This document shows, piece after piece, positions 34,266 to 42,496 of a stretch of DNA of 45,479 bases (the first letter of the stretch is position 1; each line of letters starts with the position of its first letter). The notes beneath the pieces are model-generated. The model ran no database searches and was not told the DNA's origin. It saw only the letters and a program-made list of their open reading frames with translations. The DNA is from Candidatus Geothermincola primus (lineage in GTDB: Bacteria; Actinomycetota; Geothermincolia; Geothermincolales; Geothermincolaceae), in the NCBI GenBank assembly GCA_015711725.1, contig JACVIX010000008.1, positions 1 to 45,479 of the forward strand, written 5' to 3'. Position numbers and translations under genes: made by a program.

Positions 34266-35810
34266 CTATGCTACCCAGTTCTTCTTTACCAAAGAGCTTA
34301 CTATAATTCCTGAAGTCATCACCAACGGCACGCCTCCGCCGGGATTGGTGCTGGCTCCAGTCAGGTAAAGATTCTCTATAACCGGGGACTTCCAAGACGC
34401 ACGGAAAGGCCCCAACTGTGTCAGGCTCATCTCCAACCCGTAAATGGCTCCTTCGGGCAGATTCAGTTCCCTTTCGAAATCCAGAGGGGTGGTCATATCC
34501 CAGAACTCAACCATGCTACCAAAATTAGGGAAAGCCCTTCGTTCCACCGACTGTATCACTTCCTCGACAAAATAAGGCTTGACTTCGTCCCAGGAGTGGT
34601 ACTTAATCCTGTAGGGACTGGGAAGTATAGCGGAAACGGCGTACTTTCCCTCTGGGGCTAGGCTGTCGTCGTAGAGACTGGGGCACGCCAGGCCCATGGG
34701 CATATCATCGATCCTTGCCATCAGCCCTTTGGCATAAATCTCGTCCCAGTAGGCATTTATCTTTTCCAAGGTTCCGATGAGAACGGCAGATGGACATCGG
34801 AAGGGGGGCTTCTCTTTTAAACCAAAATAAACAATGGGACAAGGTATAGAGGGCCTGTAGCCTTGGATGGCTTTCACCAAGAGCCAGGGCAACTTATCCG
34901 CCCCAATTAACTTTAGATATGTTGGGATACAACTGGCATTGGAAATAACCATCCTTGCCGGAATCACTTCGCCATCACTAAGCTCAACTCCTGATGCCTT
35001 CCCGTTTCTGACCACAATTCTGCGCACCATGGATTTAGTTATGAGTTCCCCACCATTTTTTCTGGTAATATCCGCCAAAGCTTCAGGTATGGCTACCATT
35101 CCTCCCTTGGGATAGTAATAACCTTCATGGCACACATATGACAGCAGCGCGAAGAGGCCATTGATACGATGAGCCGGAAGACCCGCATAAAGATTTTCGA
35201 ATCCCACTATCGCCTTGAACCTCTGATCACCGAAGTACCTGTCAATGGTCTTCTGCTGGCTTCCCAGAGCAACCCTAAGCGTCAGGGGAAGATTCCCTAA
35301 CATCGCGGGATTTATTATTCTCCTGAACTGATGGCGAAGCGAAGCCGCTTTTTCCAGCGAGGGAAAGTGCAGCTCCCCCGCCATCTTGGCTCCTGACCAC
35401 ACCTTGCCCATATCCTTGCAAAAAAATCGGTAGTTTTCAGCTTCCTTAGGGTTCAGCTCTCTTAAGCTCTCGATGGTCTTCTCCACGTCATAATGGATCA
35501 TCACGCTTTGTCCATCGTCAAAATAGATATCGTAAACGGGGTCAATTAGCCACATGTCCAAATATTGATCCATGCTCAATCCCAACAACTCAAAGAGACG
35601 TTCATAAATTTCTCTATAAAGAACAAAAACGGCTCCAACATCAAAGGAAAAGCCGTTTTTCCGGAATGCGGAGCAACATCCCCCAATTCTTTCGTTCCCT
35701 TCAATTACCAACACCTTGAATCCCTCAGTAGAAAGTAAAGCGGCTGAGGTAAGGCCTCCGATACCCGATCCTATTATCACAACGTCAAAGGCATCTTCTG
35801 CCTTGCGCAT
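34266..35810 (-). CDS. Phytoene desaturase-like FAD-dependent oxidoreductase
   Basis: A protein of about 514 aa. The N-terminal dinucleotide motif VVIIGSGIGGLTSAALLSTEGFKVLVIEGNERIGGCCSAF and the C-terminal motif NLYLTGASTNPGGGVPLVMTSG are those of the CrtI/CrtN/CrtISO-like amine-oxidase superfamily. Members desaturate or isomerise carotenoids, or reduce other polyprenyl chains. No other carotenoid genes (crtB, crtE) are in the window, so the substrate is unknown. The ORF track begins at an upstream GTG. The ATG at 35810 follows GAGGAGG directly and starts MRKAEDAFDVV, so it is preferred. The PP-loop gene follows 11 nt later. Confidence 0.85.
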   Translation of the reverse strand: MRKAEDAFDVVIIGSGIGGLTSAALLSTEGFKVLVIEGNERIGGCCSAFRKNGFSFDVGAVFVLYREIYERLFELLGLSMDQYLDMWLIDPVYDIYFDDGQSVMIHYDVEKTIESLRELNPKEAENYRFFCKDMGKVWSGAKMAGELHFPSLEKAASLRHQFRRIINPAMLGNLPLTLRVALGSQQKTIDRYFGDQRFKAIVGFENLYAGLPAHRINGLFALLSYVCHEGYYYPKGGMVAIPEALADITRKNGGELITKSMVRRIVVRNGKASGVELSDGEVIPARMVISNASCIPTYLKLIGADKLPWLLVKAIQGYRPSIPCPIVYFGLKEKPPFRCPSAVLIGTLEKINAYWDEIYAKGLMARIDDMPMGLACPSLYDDSLAPEGKYAVSAILPSPYRIKYHSWDEVKPYFVEEVIQSVERRAFPNFGSMVEFWDMTTPLDFERELNLPEGAIYGLEMSLTQLGPFRASWKSPVIENLYLTGASTNPGGGVPLVMTSGIIVSSLVKKNWVA

Positions 35811-35916
35811 TCTTCCTCCTCTCCCCCTCACACAAAGATATTTTCAATTAAATCTTATTTCCTCATTCTTAACCCCGATATGACGCAATAAAATTATATT
35901 ATCAAAATTTCGAAAT

Positions 35917-36516
35917 ATGCATGAATCCGCGTTTTTATGTTTTAATAACCATATGAATGAGATTAAGCCGGAAATGTTCGCGGATTTTTGCGCTATCGGG
36001 CGTAGGGCTCTCGACTTAGTAAACGATGGTAACAGAGTGGCGGACGCTTTGGAGAAAGCCTGTAGAGAAATCTATCCCTATACCTACAAAAGCATAGAGC
36101 CCAAGACGAAGCAGCTCTTTTACTCGCTTATGGAAGAAAAGCAGTGGGGAGAACTCCGGACGTTAAGAGCCTTGGCGGAGGAGGAGGAGTTCATTGATCG
36201 CTACGTAAAGAAACGCGGCAAGCTTTTGGGAGAAAAGCAGCATATAATTGAGGAGAGCGCTTTCCCAGAAGTGAGAGCCAATTATCATCAAGTATTCCAA
36301 GCGGCATGGAAGAAAGCGGCAGCAGGTTTTGATCCCTTAGACGCACTGGAGATGGCCTGCTTCGACCTCTATCCCTACACCGCCAAGAAAGTTTATCGCG
36401 TAGCCCTCTCCTATCTTCGCTTATTGGAGCGGAGTGAGAGGATTAAAGGCAGAAGAGCCCTGAAATATCTTTCAGAAAACCCCGATTTTTTCGATAAGCC
36501 TAATAGAGGCGGGTGA
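35917..36516 (+). CDS. Uncharacterised protein with internal duplication
   Basis: I do not recognise this 199-aa soluble, charged, alpha-helical protein. It contains two related halves: ADALEKACREIYPYTYKSI (about residues 42-60) and LDALEMACFDLYPYTAKKV (about residues 141-159). Each is followed by a helix with Y/F-x-x-L and a leucine-rich basic stretch. The conserved core DALExAC-x-x-x-YPYT is striking. There is no signal peptide. Neither the ATG at 35917 nor an internal ATG at 35953 has a good Shine-Dalgarno. The stop overlaps the GTG of the nucleosidase gene, so the two genes are probably co-transcribed and coupled. Confidence 0.6.
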   Translation: MHESAFLCFNNHMNEIKPEMFADFCAIGRRALDLVNDGNRVADALEKACREIYPYTYKSIEPKTKQLFYSLMEEKQWGELRTLRALAEEEEFIDRYVKKRGKLLGEKQHIIEESAFPEVRANYHQVFQAAWKKAAAGFDPLDALEMACFDLYPYTAKKVYRVALSYLRLLERSERIKGRRALKYLSENPDFFDKPNRGG

Positions 36517-37376
36517 CAGAGGCCAAGAAAGTGAAGGAAATGGGATACGAAAAAACTAAGAATTTGGGGTTGATTTGCGCAACTATGAGTGAGTACAAAG
36601 CAACTGCGGAGATGATACCATGGGAAGACCTGCAATCCGACCCAGTCGGGTTTAAAGTGAAAAAAAGCGTGCTGGATGGCAGGAATTTATTTTTAACCGT
36701 TAGCGGCATAGGAAAAGCTGCCGCTGCCGCTGCCACTCAAAATATGATCTGTCGATTCATGCCCGATATTATCATCTCCTTTGGCACGGCGGGGTCCTTA
36801 GAGGAGCAGACGAAAGCGGGAACTGTCATTGTCCCTCTTAAAATCATTCAAGGGGATATGGGCGTCCATGACCCTTTGGGTTTTCACCATATAGGCGTAT
36901 CCCTTCAGCTTGAGGGAAAAATTACTTTAGCCAAGTATTTAAACGTTCCCGAAAAACTGGCGCGTTGGAGCATGGAGACCTTGGAGAGCAGGGGAATGTC
37001 GTATAGCACTGGAACCCTGCTAACCTGTGATCAGATAGTTCTCTCTCGAACGAAGAGATGGGAATTGCATCAGCAGTTTGGCGTGGTGGCGGTGGATATG
37101 GAAAGCTCAGCAGTCGCGCAGGTTGCGGAAACCAATGGTATACCCTGTTTGGTTGTAAGAGCGATAAGCGATGAGGTGGACCTTGAAATTTGCAATCTTC
37201 ATAAAATGATGGTCTACAGAGACGATCCCCCAGGGGATAAAATAACGGATTATATAAAGGATGGAAAAATTTTGTCCACGCTTGCGAGATTCTACCAGCA
37301 AATGCAGCTAGCATATACCAACATGGCCAAAGCCCTACATCTCCTTATCTCCAAATTGCCGGATGAAATCCTATAG
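36513..37376 (+). CDS. Purine/5'-methylthioadenosine-type nucleosidase (PNP_UDP_1 family)
   Basis: A 287-aa protein of the nucleoside phosphorylase/nucleosidase superfamily. An N-terminal strand GLICATMSEYKATAEMI is followed by FLTVSGIGKAAAAAATQNMI, PDIIISFGTAGSLEEQTKAG (the GTAGSL motif of MTA/SAH nucleosidase) and VVAVDMESSAVAQVAETNGIPCLVVRAISDEVD. The last contains the VxMExxA signature and the catalytic (S/I)SD Asp region. It probably cleaves MTA, S-adenosylhomocysteine or a similar nucleoside. It is longer than E. coli Pfs (232 aa) because of C- and N-terminal extensions. GTG at 36513 overlaps the upstream stop. An ATG at 36540 with AAGGA close by is an alternative start. Confidence 0.85.
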   Translation: MTEAKKVKEMGYEKTKNLGLICATMSEYKATAEMIPWEDLQSDPVGFKVKKSVLDGRNLFLTVSGIGKAAAAAATQNMICRFMPDIIISFGTAGSLEEQTKAGTVIVPLKIIQGDMGVHDPLGFHHIGVSLQLEGKITLAKYLNVPEKLARWSMETLESRGMSYSTGTLLTCDQIVLSRTKRWELHQQFGVVAVDMESSAVAQVAETNGIPCLVVRAISDEVDLEICNLHKMMVYRDDPPGDKITDYIKDGKILSTLARFYQQMQLAYTNMAKALHLLISKLPDEIL

Positions 37377-37479
37377 AAGATTTTGTATCTTCACGTTTCG
37401 ATAAAAGAGTTAATGGATATGGCAACTTGATGGCATCTGAAGTAAAGGGAAATTCATTCAAAAATATAATATTTAATAG

Positions 37480-37499
37480 TTTAATATTATAATATTAAA
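37480..37499. promoter_or_regulatory. Perfect 20-bp palindrome upstream of the fdh-hdr operon
   Basis: TTTAATATTATAATATTAAA is its own reverse complement. It lies about 190 nt upstream of the first hdr gene, within a 277-313 bp AT-rich intergenic region (37377 to 37689). It could be a repressor operator. The same region has a weak promoter-like pair, TTGAGA (37613-37618), 17 bp, TATCTA (37636-37641), and otherwise holds nothing recognisable. Being pure A/T, the palindrome could be chance. Confidence 0.4.
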
Positions 37500-37689
37500 T
37501 ATAGTTCCCTATGCATATCCTCTTCTCGCGGTTATTTTAACCTTTATGCAGAAAGAGATTTCGCATAGAAGATATTGGGGAAATTAAATAACCGCTTCAA
37601 CCCGATAAATCATTGAGAAAATATCCTCCATATGTTATCTATAGAGTGGAAAATTGAAGATATGTAGATACGAAAGAAAGTATCCCGTT

Positions 37690-38259
37690 ATGAGCAACCA
37701 GCAAAGTGTAATACGGTTAAAGGATTTCGTCAAGGAACTATCGGCAGCCTCTAACATCGATCCCGATTTAACTCACTGTTACGCATGCGCTAGGTGCAGT
37801 TCTGTCTGCAAGGTAGCAATATTTTCGCCCTTGGATAATACATTAACTCCCCGATCCCTCCTTTATAAAGCCATTATTGGGAAACAAGAGGACATTCTGG
37901 ATTCCGATTTTATCTGGCTATGCTCCGGCTGCGCTCGCTGCGAAGAAAGTTGTCCCCAGAAGGTCAAGATTTCCGAGGTTATAAGAGCCCTGCGCCGCCT
38001 CGCAATTGAGATAGGGAAACAAAATCCCCTTTCCGCCAGGGTAAACGAGAGGATGTGCATGCATTGTGGCGCCTGCGTGCAATCATGTCCCAATGACGCG
38101 ATAACCTTGGTCCAAGGAGGCCCAAGAGGTCTAGTCGCCTGGGTAGATCCAGCAGAATGCCGGGGGTGCGGCAGTTGCACTTCGGTATGCTCCAATGGGG
38201 CAATTCAGCAAAGCATTTTCAATGATGTTGAGGCGCTGGAAAAGCTTAAGAGACGTTGA
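37690..38259 (+). CDS. HdrC-like iron-sulfur protein fused to a 2[4Fe-4S] ferredoxin domain
   Basis: A protein of about 189 aa. The first half matches heterodisulfide reductase subunit C: CYACARCSSVCKVA and CSGCARCEESCPQK (two [4Fe-4S] sites), separated by the RSLLYKAIIGKQEDIL helix typical of HdrC. The second half adds a ferredoxin with CMHCGACVQSCPNDAI and CRGCGSCTSVCSNGAI. HdrC normally links HdrA to the catalytic HdrB. No HdrB (CCG-domain) gene appears in the window, so the partner is unclear. The ORF track uses a TTG at 37654. I prefer the ATG at 37690 (MSNQQSVIRL), where HdrC homology begins. It is the first gene of the electron-transfer operon. Confidence 0.82.
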   Translation: MSNQQSVIRLKDFVKELSAASNIDPDLTHCYACARCSSVCKVAIFSPLDNTLTPRSLLYKAIIGKQEDILDSDFIWLCSGCARCEESCPQKVKISEVIRALRRLAIEIGKQNPLSARVNERMCMHCGACVQSCPNDAITLVQGGPRGLVAWVDPAECRGCGSCTSVCSNGAIQQSIFNDVEALEKLKRR

Positions 38260-38712
38260 GTGAAGAGCATGAATAAGCCATTAACTGCTGAAGCTGGCGA
38301 GAAAAAAACAGAATTGGAATTCGTCCCCGCTATCGCCGTCTTTCATTGTCGGTGGTGTCTCCCAGATTCGGACTCGGTGAGAAGTCTGCTCAATGAAGAA
38401 GTCGCGGCTAAGTCCGTGGTGATCCCGCTAAACTGCACCGCCAGGATGGAGGCGGAATTCGCTATCAAAGCCCTGTCGGAGGGTTTTGACGGAATTCTCA
38501 TCCTAGGGTGCGAAATAGGTGAATGCCATTATCGCACTGGAAATCATCGTGCCCTGAAACGGCTGCTCCTGCTTCGGGACATACTGGCTTTGGTGGGTAT
38601 CTACCCGGAAAGGCTGGGTTTTTTCTGGGTCTCCCCCTTCGACCAAGAAAATATCAGGTTAACAATCAATGAATATCTCGATAAGCTACAAGAACTGGGG
38701 TCTTTTAAGTGA
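38260..38712 (+). CDS. MvhD-like [2Fe-2S] electron-transfer subunit
   Basis: A 150-aa protein of the MvhD/FrhD-like delta-subunit family. The cluster residues are visible: FHCRWC (CxxC), LNCTAR, and ILGCEIGECHY (CxxxxC followed by HY). GNHRALKRLLLLRDIL and PERLGFFWVSPFD follow, as in MvhD. MvhD docks on HdrA and relays electrons from hydrogenase or formate dehydrogenase. Here both cysteines of the first pair are ordinary Cys (TGT/TGC codons), which is the direct control for the Sec-containing MvhD module at 44.5 kb. The GTG at 38260 overlaps the context of the hdrC stop (TGAGTG). An ATG three codons later is possible. Confidence 0.86.
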   Translation: MKSMNKPLTAEAGEKKTELEFVPAIAVFHCRWCLPDSDSVRSLLNEEVAAKSVVIPLNCTARMEAEFAIKALSEGFDGILILGCEIGECHYRTGNHRALKRLLLLRDILALVGIYPERLGFFWVSPFDQENIRLTINEYLDKLQELGSFK

Positions 38713-38729
38713 GCGTGTGAGGTTCGGCT

Positions 38730-39566
38730 ATGGCTGAGAACGATGAGAGAGCGCGTATAGAGGAAGCGAGAAGGATTGCAAGCGACCTACTGGAAAATGG
38801 CGTGGTAATGGGGGTATTAGGCCTAAGAAGGGTTGAAAGCCATGTAGAGCCCTATCTTTTCACAACAAAGGATGAGCTGCGTGATTTAAACATATCGGGG
38901 AGATACGCAATAGCTAGGGTAGCCGAGAATCTTCTGCGCAGATGGGACGAGGGTGCACTTGGGATAATCATCCGAGGCTGCGACGAACGTCACCTAATCG
39001 AACTTTCCAAAAAGAAAAGTGTGGATTTAAAAAGAATTATTACTATTGGTCTTGCCTGTACCGACCACGAAGCAAAAGAATGTCACTGCCTGCGTCCCTA
39101 TCCACAGAAAATCGATGTGGGCAAGAGTATCGGAGACGTAGACTACCAGGATCATGAAACCCTTGCTAGGCTTATGGAGATGGATATCTCGGAGAGACGC
39201 CGCTTCTGGTCCGATATTTTCAACCGTTGTATCAAATGTTATGGCTGCCGTAACAGTTGCCCCTTATGCAATTGTGAAGACTGCAGGCTGGAGGAATCCC
39301 GCTGGGTAAGGGTAGGAGAAATACCACCGGAATTCCCTTCTTTTCACCTGATTAGAGCATTTCATATGGCGGATAAGTGTGTGGGCTGCGGAGCCTGCGA
39401 GAGGGCCTGCCCCATGGGTATTCCCCTGGGTAAGCTCCACCAATTGATCAGAGAAGATATGAAGAGATTGTTTAAGTATGAAACGGGACTCAATCCCGAA
39501 GATGAATCCCCCCTTCAGAACGATTTAGAGAAAAACCCTTTGGAGGTTCAGCTGGATGAATTATAA
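38730..39566 (+). CDS. FdhB/FrhB-like iron-sulfur subunit
   Basis: A 278-aa protein. The N-terminal 140 residues are a non-Fe-S alpha/beta domain (LGIIIRGCDERHLIELSKKK; TIGLACTDHEAKECHC) that resembles the central part of FrhB/FdhB-type flavin-binding subunits. The C-terminus has two [4Fe-4S] motifs: CIKCYGCRNSCPLCNCEDC (about residue 166) and CVGCGACERACPMGIP. Genes of this type accompany FdhA and HdrA-MvhD in anaerobes and probably shuttle electrons between formate dehydrogenase and the Hdr module. Whether it binds FAD and uses F420 or NAD cannot be seen. GAGG precedes the ATG. Its end overlaps fdhA by 11 nt. Confidence 0.72.
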   Translation: MAENDERARIEEARRIASDLLENGVVMGVLGLRRVESHVEPYLFTTKDELRDLNISGRYAIARVAENLLRRWDEGALGIIIRGCDERHLIELSKKKSVDLKRIITIGLACTDHEAKECHCLRPYPQKIDVGKSIGDVDYQDHETLARLMEMDISERRRFWSDIFNRCIKCYGCRNSCPLCNCEDCRLEESRWVRVGEIPPEFPSFHLIRAFHMADKCVGCGACERACPMGIPLGKLHQLIREDMKRLFKYETGLNPEDESPLQNDLEKNPLEVQLDEL

Positions 39567-41604
39567 AACGGTGATGTCCACCTGTCCTTATTGTGGATGC
39601 GGGTGCGGCATTTATCTAGAAGTAATAGATGGCCATCTAGTTGGCACCATGCCTTCCTGCACCCATCCCATAAGCCAAGGTTCCTTGTGTATAAAAGGGT
39701 GGTCCGCTCACGAATTCGTTGAGAGCGACGGACGGCTAACACGGCCTCTTTGGAAGAGAGGGGCTAATCTTGAGACCACCGATTGGGATACAGCCATGTA
39801 CTTCGTGGCGGAACGATTAAGAAATATCAAGGAAACTTATGGACCCCATGCCATAGCTTTTCTCTCCTCGGCAAAATGCACTAACGAGGAGAACTACCTG
39901 TTTATGAAGTTTGCCCGGGCTGTGATAGGAACCAACAATATCGACCATTGCGCGCGTTTATGTCACGCGCCCACTGTGGCGGGTCTCGCTTACGCCTTCG
40001 GCAGCGGGGCTATGACCAACTCCATACCTGAATTGGAGGAAGCATCTTGCATCTTAGTGACTGGCTCCAACACCACCGAAAACCATCCCTTGATAGCTTC
40101 TCGTATCATCGCCGCCAAAGAAAAGGGGGCCTACCTTATCGTCATTGATCCTCGACGTATTCACCTGGCAAATTACGCCGACCTCTTTATACAACCAACT
40201 CTGGGAACTGATGTGGCTTGGATCAACGGCATGATGAATATCATCATCAACGAGGGTTGGCATAATCGGGAATTCATACGTACGAGAACTGAGAATTTCG
40301 AAGCATTAAAAGCGAAGATTTCTGAATATACCCCGGATAGAGTGAGGTCTATCACCGGCGTGGACCCTGAGTTGTTAAAAATCGCCGCGCGCGCCTATGC
40401 CCTATCACCTAATTCTTCCATTGTATACACCATGGGTATTACCGAACATACAACGGGCGTCGACAACGTGCTCTCTCTGGCCAATCTAGCCATGCTCACC
40501 GGCCATGTGGGCAAGAGAGGAAGCGGGATAAACCCCCTACGTGGGCAGAACAACGTGCAGGGTGCCTGCGATATGGGTGCCCTTCCCGATGTATATACCG
40601 GGTACCAGAAGGTAAGCGACTCTGCCTCAAGAGAAAAGTTTGAGAAAGCCTGGGGTGTAACTCTCCCGGAAGAAACTGGCCTCACCGTGGTGGAGATGAT
40701 CGACGCCGCCGCTGAAGGAGAGATAAAAGCCATGTATATTATGGGAGAAAATCCCATGCTATCCGATCCTGACATCAATCACGTAAGGGAGGCGCTGGCC
40801 AATCTCGATCTGTTAGTGGTGCAAGATATATTTATCAATGAGACCGCGGATCTGGCTACCGTGGTCTTTCCTGCGCAGAGCTTCGCAGAGAAAGACGGGA
40901 CTTTTACTTCTACGGATCGAAGGGTTCAGAGGGTGCGCAAAGCCATAGAGCCCATCGGTGAGTCAAAGGCGGATTGGCAGATAATGTCAGAGTTGGCCAG
41001 GTTGATGGGCGCAAAGGGATTTGACTATAAGAACCCCGAGGAGATTTTTAAGGAAATAAGCTCGCTCACCCCATCCTACTCGGGAATAACCTATGAACGC
41101 CTCGACAAGGGCTCATTGCAATGGCCTTGCCGTTCCCTCGATGACCCTGGAACCGAATATCTACATAAAGACGTCTTCTCTAAGGGATTAGGTACCTTTA
41201 CCCCTATTGACTGGAAACCTCCAGCAGAAGTTATCGACGAAGACTATCCCTTCTACCTCACCACCGGCAGAGTTCATTTTCACTATCATACCGGCACCAT
41301 GACCCGGCGTAGTCCCACCCTCAATCGTGAGATGTCCTCGGGATCGGTGGACGTCAATCCACAGGACGCGGAGAAACTCGGCATCAAAGAGAAGGATCTG
41401 GTAAAAGTAAGGTCGCGCCGGGGAGAGGTCAAGATAAGGGCTAAGATAACCGAGATGGTTCCGCCTGGAGTGGTCTTCATACCCTTTAATTTCAGGGAAA
41501 GCGCAGCTAACGCCCTGACCAATTCCGCCCGCGACCCGGTTTCTAAAATACCTGAGTTCAAGGTCTGTGCAGTAAATTTAGAGAAAGTAACAACTAGGAG
41601 GTAG
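39556..41604 (+). CDS. fdhA: Molybdopterin/tungstopterin formate dehydrogenase catalytic subunit
   Basis: A 682-aa FdhF-type oxidoreductase without an N-terminal ferredoxin extension. The [4Fe-4S] motif is CPYCGCGCGI...CIKGW. The active-site segment is NIDHCARLCHAPTVAGLA, with a Cys codon (TGT) at the Mo/W-ligand position where many anaerobes have selenocysteine. Cofactor motifs follow: ILVTGSNTTENHP, LIVIDPRRIHLANYAD, MLTGHVGKRGSGINPLRGQNNVQGACDMG. The C-terminal molydop-binding domain (YPFYLTTGRVHFHYHTGTMT; REMSSGSVDVNP) completes it. It oxidises formate to CO2 or reduces CO2 to formate, in the cytosol judging by the lack of a Tat signal. The start overlaps the upstream gene, with GGAGG 9 nt before the ATG. 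The gene symbol is by family; another formate-dehydrogenase-like oxidoreductase is possible. Confidence 0.9.
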   Translation: MNYKTVMSTCPYCGCGCGIYLEVIDGHLVGTMPSCTHPISQGSLCIKGWSAHEFVESDGRLTRPLWKRGANLETTDWDTAMYFVAERLRNIKETYGPHAIAFLSSAKCTNEENYLFMKFARAVIGTNNIDHCARLCHAPTVAGLAYAFGSGAMTNSIPELEEASCILVTGSNTTENHPLIASRIIAAKEKGAYLIVIDPRRIHLANYADLFIQPTLGTDVAWINGMMNIIINEGWHNREFIRTRTENFEALKAKISEYTPDRVRSITGVDPELLKIAARAYALSPNSSIVYTMGITEHTTGVDNVLSLANLAMLTGHVGKRGSGINPLRGQNNVQGACDMGALPDVYTGYQKVSDSASREKFEKAWGVTLPEETGLTVVEMIDAAAEGEIKAMYIMGENPMLSDPDINHVREALANLDLLVVQDIFINETADLATVVFPAQSFAEKDGTFTSTDRRVQRVRKAIEPIGESKADWQIMSELARLMGAKGFDYKNPEEIFKEISSLTPSYSGITYERLDKGSLQWPCRSLDDPGTEYLHKDVFSKGLGTFTPIDWKPPAEVIDEDYPFYLTTGRVHFHYHTGTMTRRSPTLNREMSSGSVDVNPQDAEKLGIKEKDLVKVRSRRGEVKIRAKITEMVPPGVVFIPFNFRESAANALTNSARDPVSKIPEFKVCAVNLEKVTTRR

Positions 41605-41610
41605 CTCCAT

Positions 41611-42459
41611 ATGCCTAAAAGGCAGAAATTAAAGAAAGAGGATACCGATAAGATCATCATAACCCAATCCCTCTGGGTGGATACTATCACGCTCACCTTC
41701 GACAAGGTTGTATGCATCAGTTGTGATCTTTGCCATCAGGTCTGCCCCAAAGAGGCTATATCTCTCAAGGTCCAGGAGGAAAGAATAGTTCCCGATGTCG
41801 ATGAGGAAAAATGTTCCCTATGCAGCCTTTGTGTAGCCTTTTGCCCGGTTAATGCCATTGTGATGAGATCCCGTAACACCTGGAAAGGGACGGAGGAGGA
41901 GATCAGGCCAATTCTGGATGTGGGCGGTATACCACATTTCTCCAAAGGAATGCAACTTAATACAGAACTCTGCCCTCCAGGTTGTGATCTCTGCGTGAAA
42001 GCCTGCCCAAGAGAAGCTCTTTCTTTGGATAAATCAGGACTGAAACTGGATAGATTGAAGTGTCTTTCCTGCGCCCATTGCGAGGAGGCTTGCCCGGTGA
42101 AGGGCGCCATAAAAGTAACTCGCCTCTTTGAGGGGAATATCCAGGTTGACTTGGATAAGTGCCCTCCAGGTTGTGATCTCTGCGTGAAAGCCTGCCCAAC
42201 CCATTGTTACACTGCCCTCCCCGGGAAAGGCGTGAAGGTGGACCCCAGGCACTGTATCTGTTGCGGCGCCTGTTACGTGGCTTGTCCCCATCAAGCTATA
42301 GATCTAACAAGGCTAAGATTGAGATCGGCCGAGGATGGTTATTCGGCGGTGTGGAGCCGAGCTATAGATAGATTACTTGAGGAACACGCCAGATTCATAA
42401 ATCATAATGAAACTAATATAATAAAATTGATGGACCTTTTACATAAATCTAAATTATAA
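41611..42459 (+). CDS. Polyferredoxin with six [4Fe-4S] motifs
   Basis: A 282-aa protein. Cluster motifs in order are CISCDLCHQVCPKEAI, CSLCSLCVAFCPVNAI, CPPGCDLCVKACPREAL, CLSCAHCEEACPVKGAI, CPPGCDLCVKACPTHCY and CICCGACYVACPHQAI. Motifs three and five use a CxxxCxxCxxxCP spacing and share a 40-bp identical DNA segment. It probably forms an electron wire between FdhA/FdhB and the HdrA modules, or supplies low-potential ferredoxin-like electrons. TAGGAGGT lies 8 nt upstream of the ATG, and the gene is 6 nt after fdhA. The C-terminal 45 residues lack cysteines. Confidence 0.85.
   Translation: MPKRQKLKKEDTDKIIITQSLWVDTITLTFDKVVCISCDLCHQVCPKEAISLKVQEERIVPDVDEEKCSLCSLCVAFCPVNAIVMRSRNTWKGTEEEIRPILDVGGIPHFSKGMQLNTELCPPGCDLCVKACPREALSLDKSGLKLDRLKCLSCAHCEEACPVKGAIKVTRLFEGNIQVDLDKCPPGCDLCVKACPTHCYTALPGKGVKVDPRHCICCGACYVACPHQAIDLTRLRLRSAEDGYSAVWSRAIDRLLEEHARFINHNETNIIKLMDLLHKSKL
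41971..42010 (+). repeat. 40-bp perfect direct repeat, copy 1 (copy 2 at 42160-42199)
   Basis: The 40 bases beginning TGCCCTCCAGGTTGTGATCT occur identically at 41971-42010 and 42160-42199, 189 bp (63 codons) apart and in the same frame. They encode CPPGCDLCVKACP in both places. Flanking sequence differs, which suggests recent internal duplication or gene conversion inside the polyferredoxin gene. Confidence 0.9.
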
Positions 42460-42496
42460 TTAATATAATAAATATTTATATATGAAAGGACCTACT

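Noticed and set aside
37376-37392. GAAGAT-TTTGT-ATCTTC hairpin as a terminator after the nucleosidase gene
   Set aside because: The stem is short and A/T-rich with no U-tract behind it.
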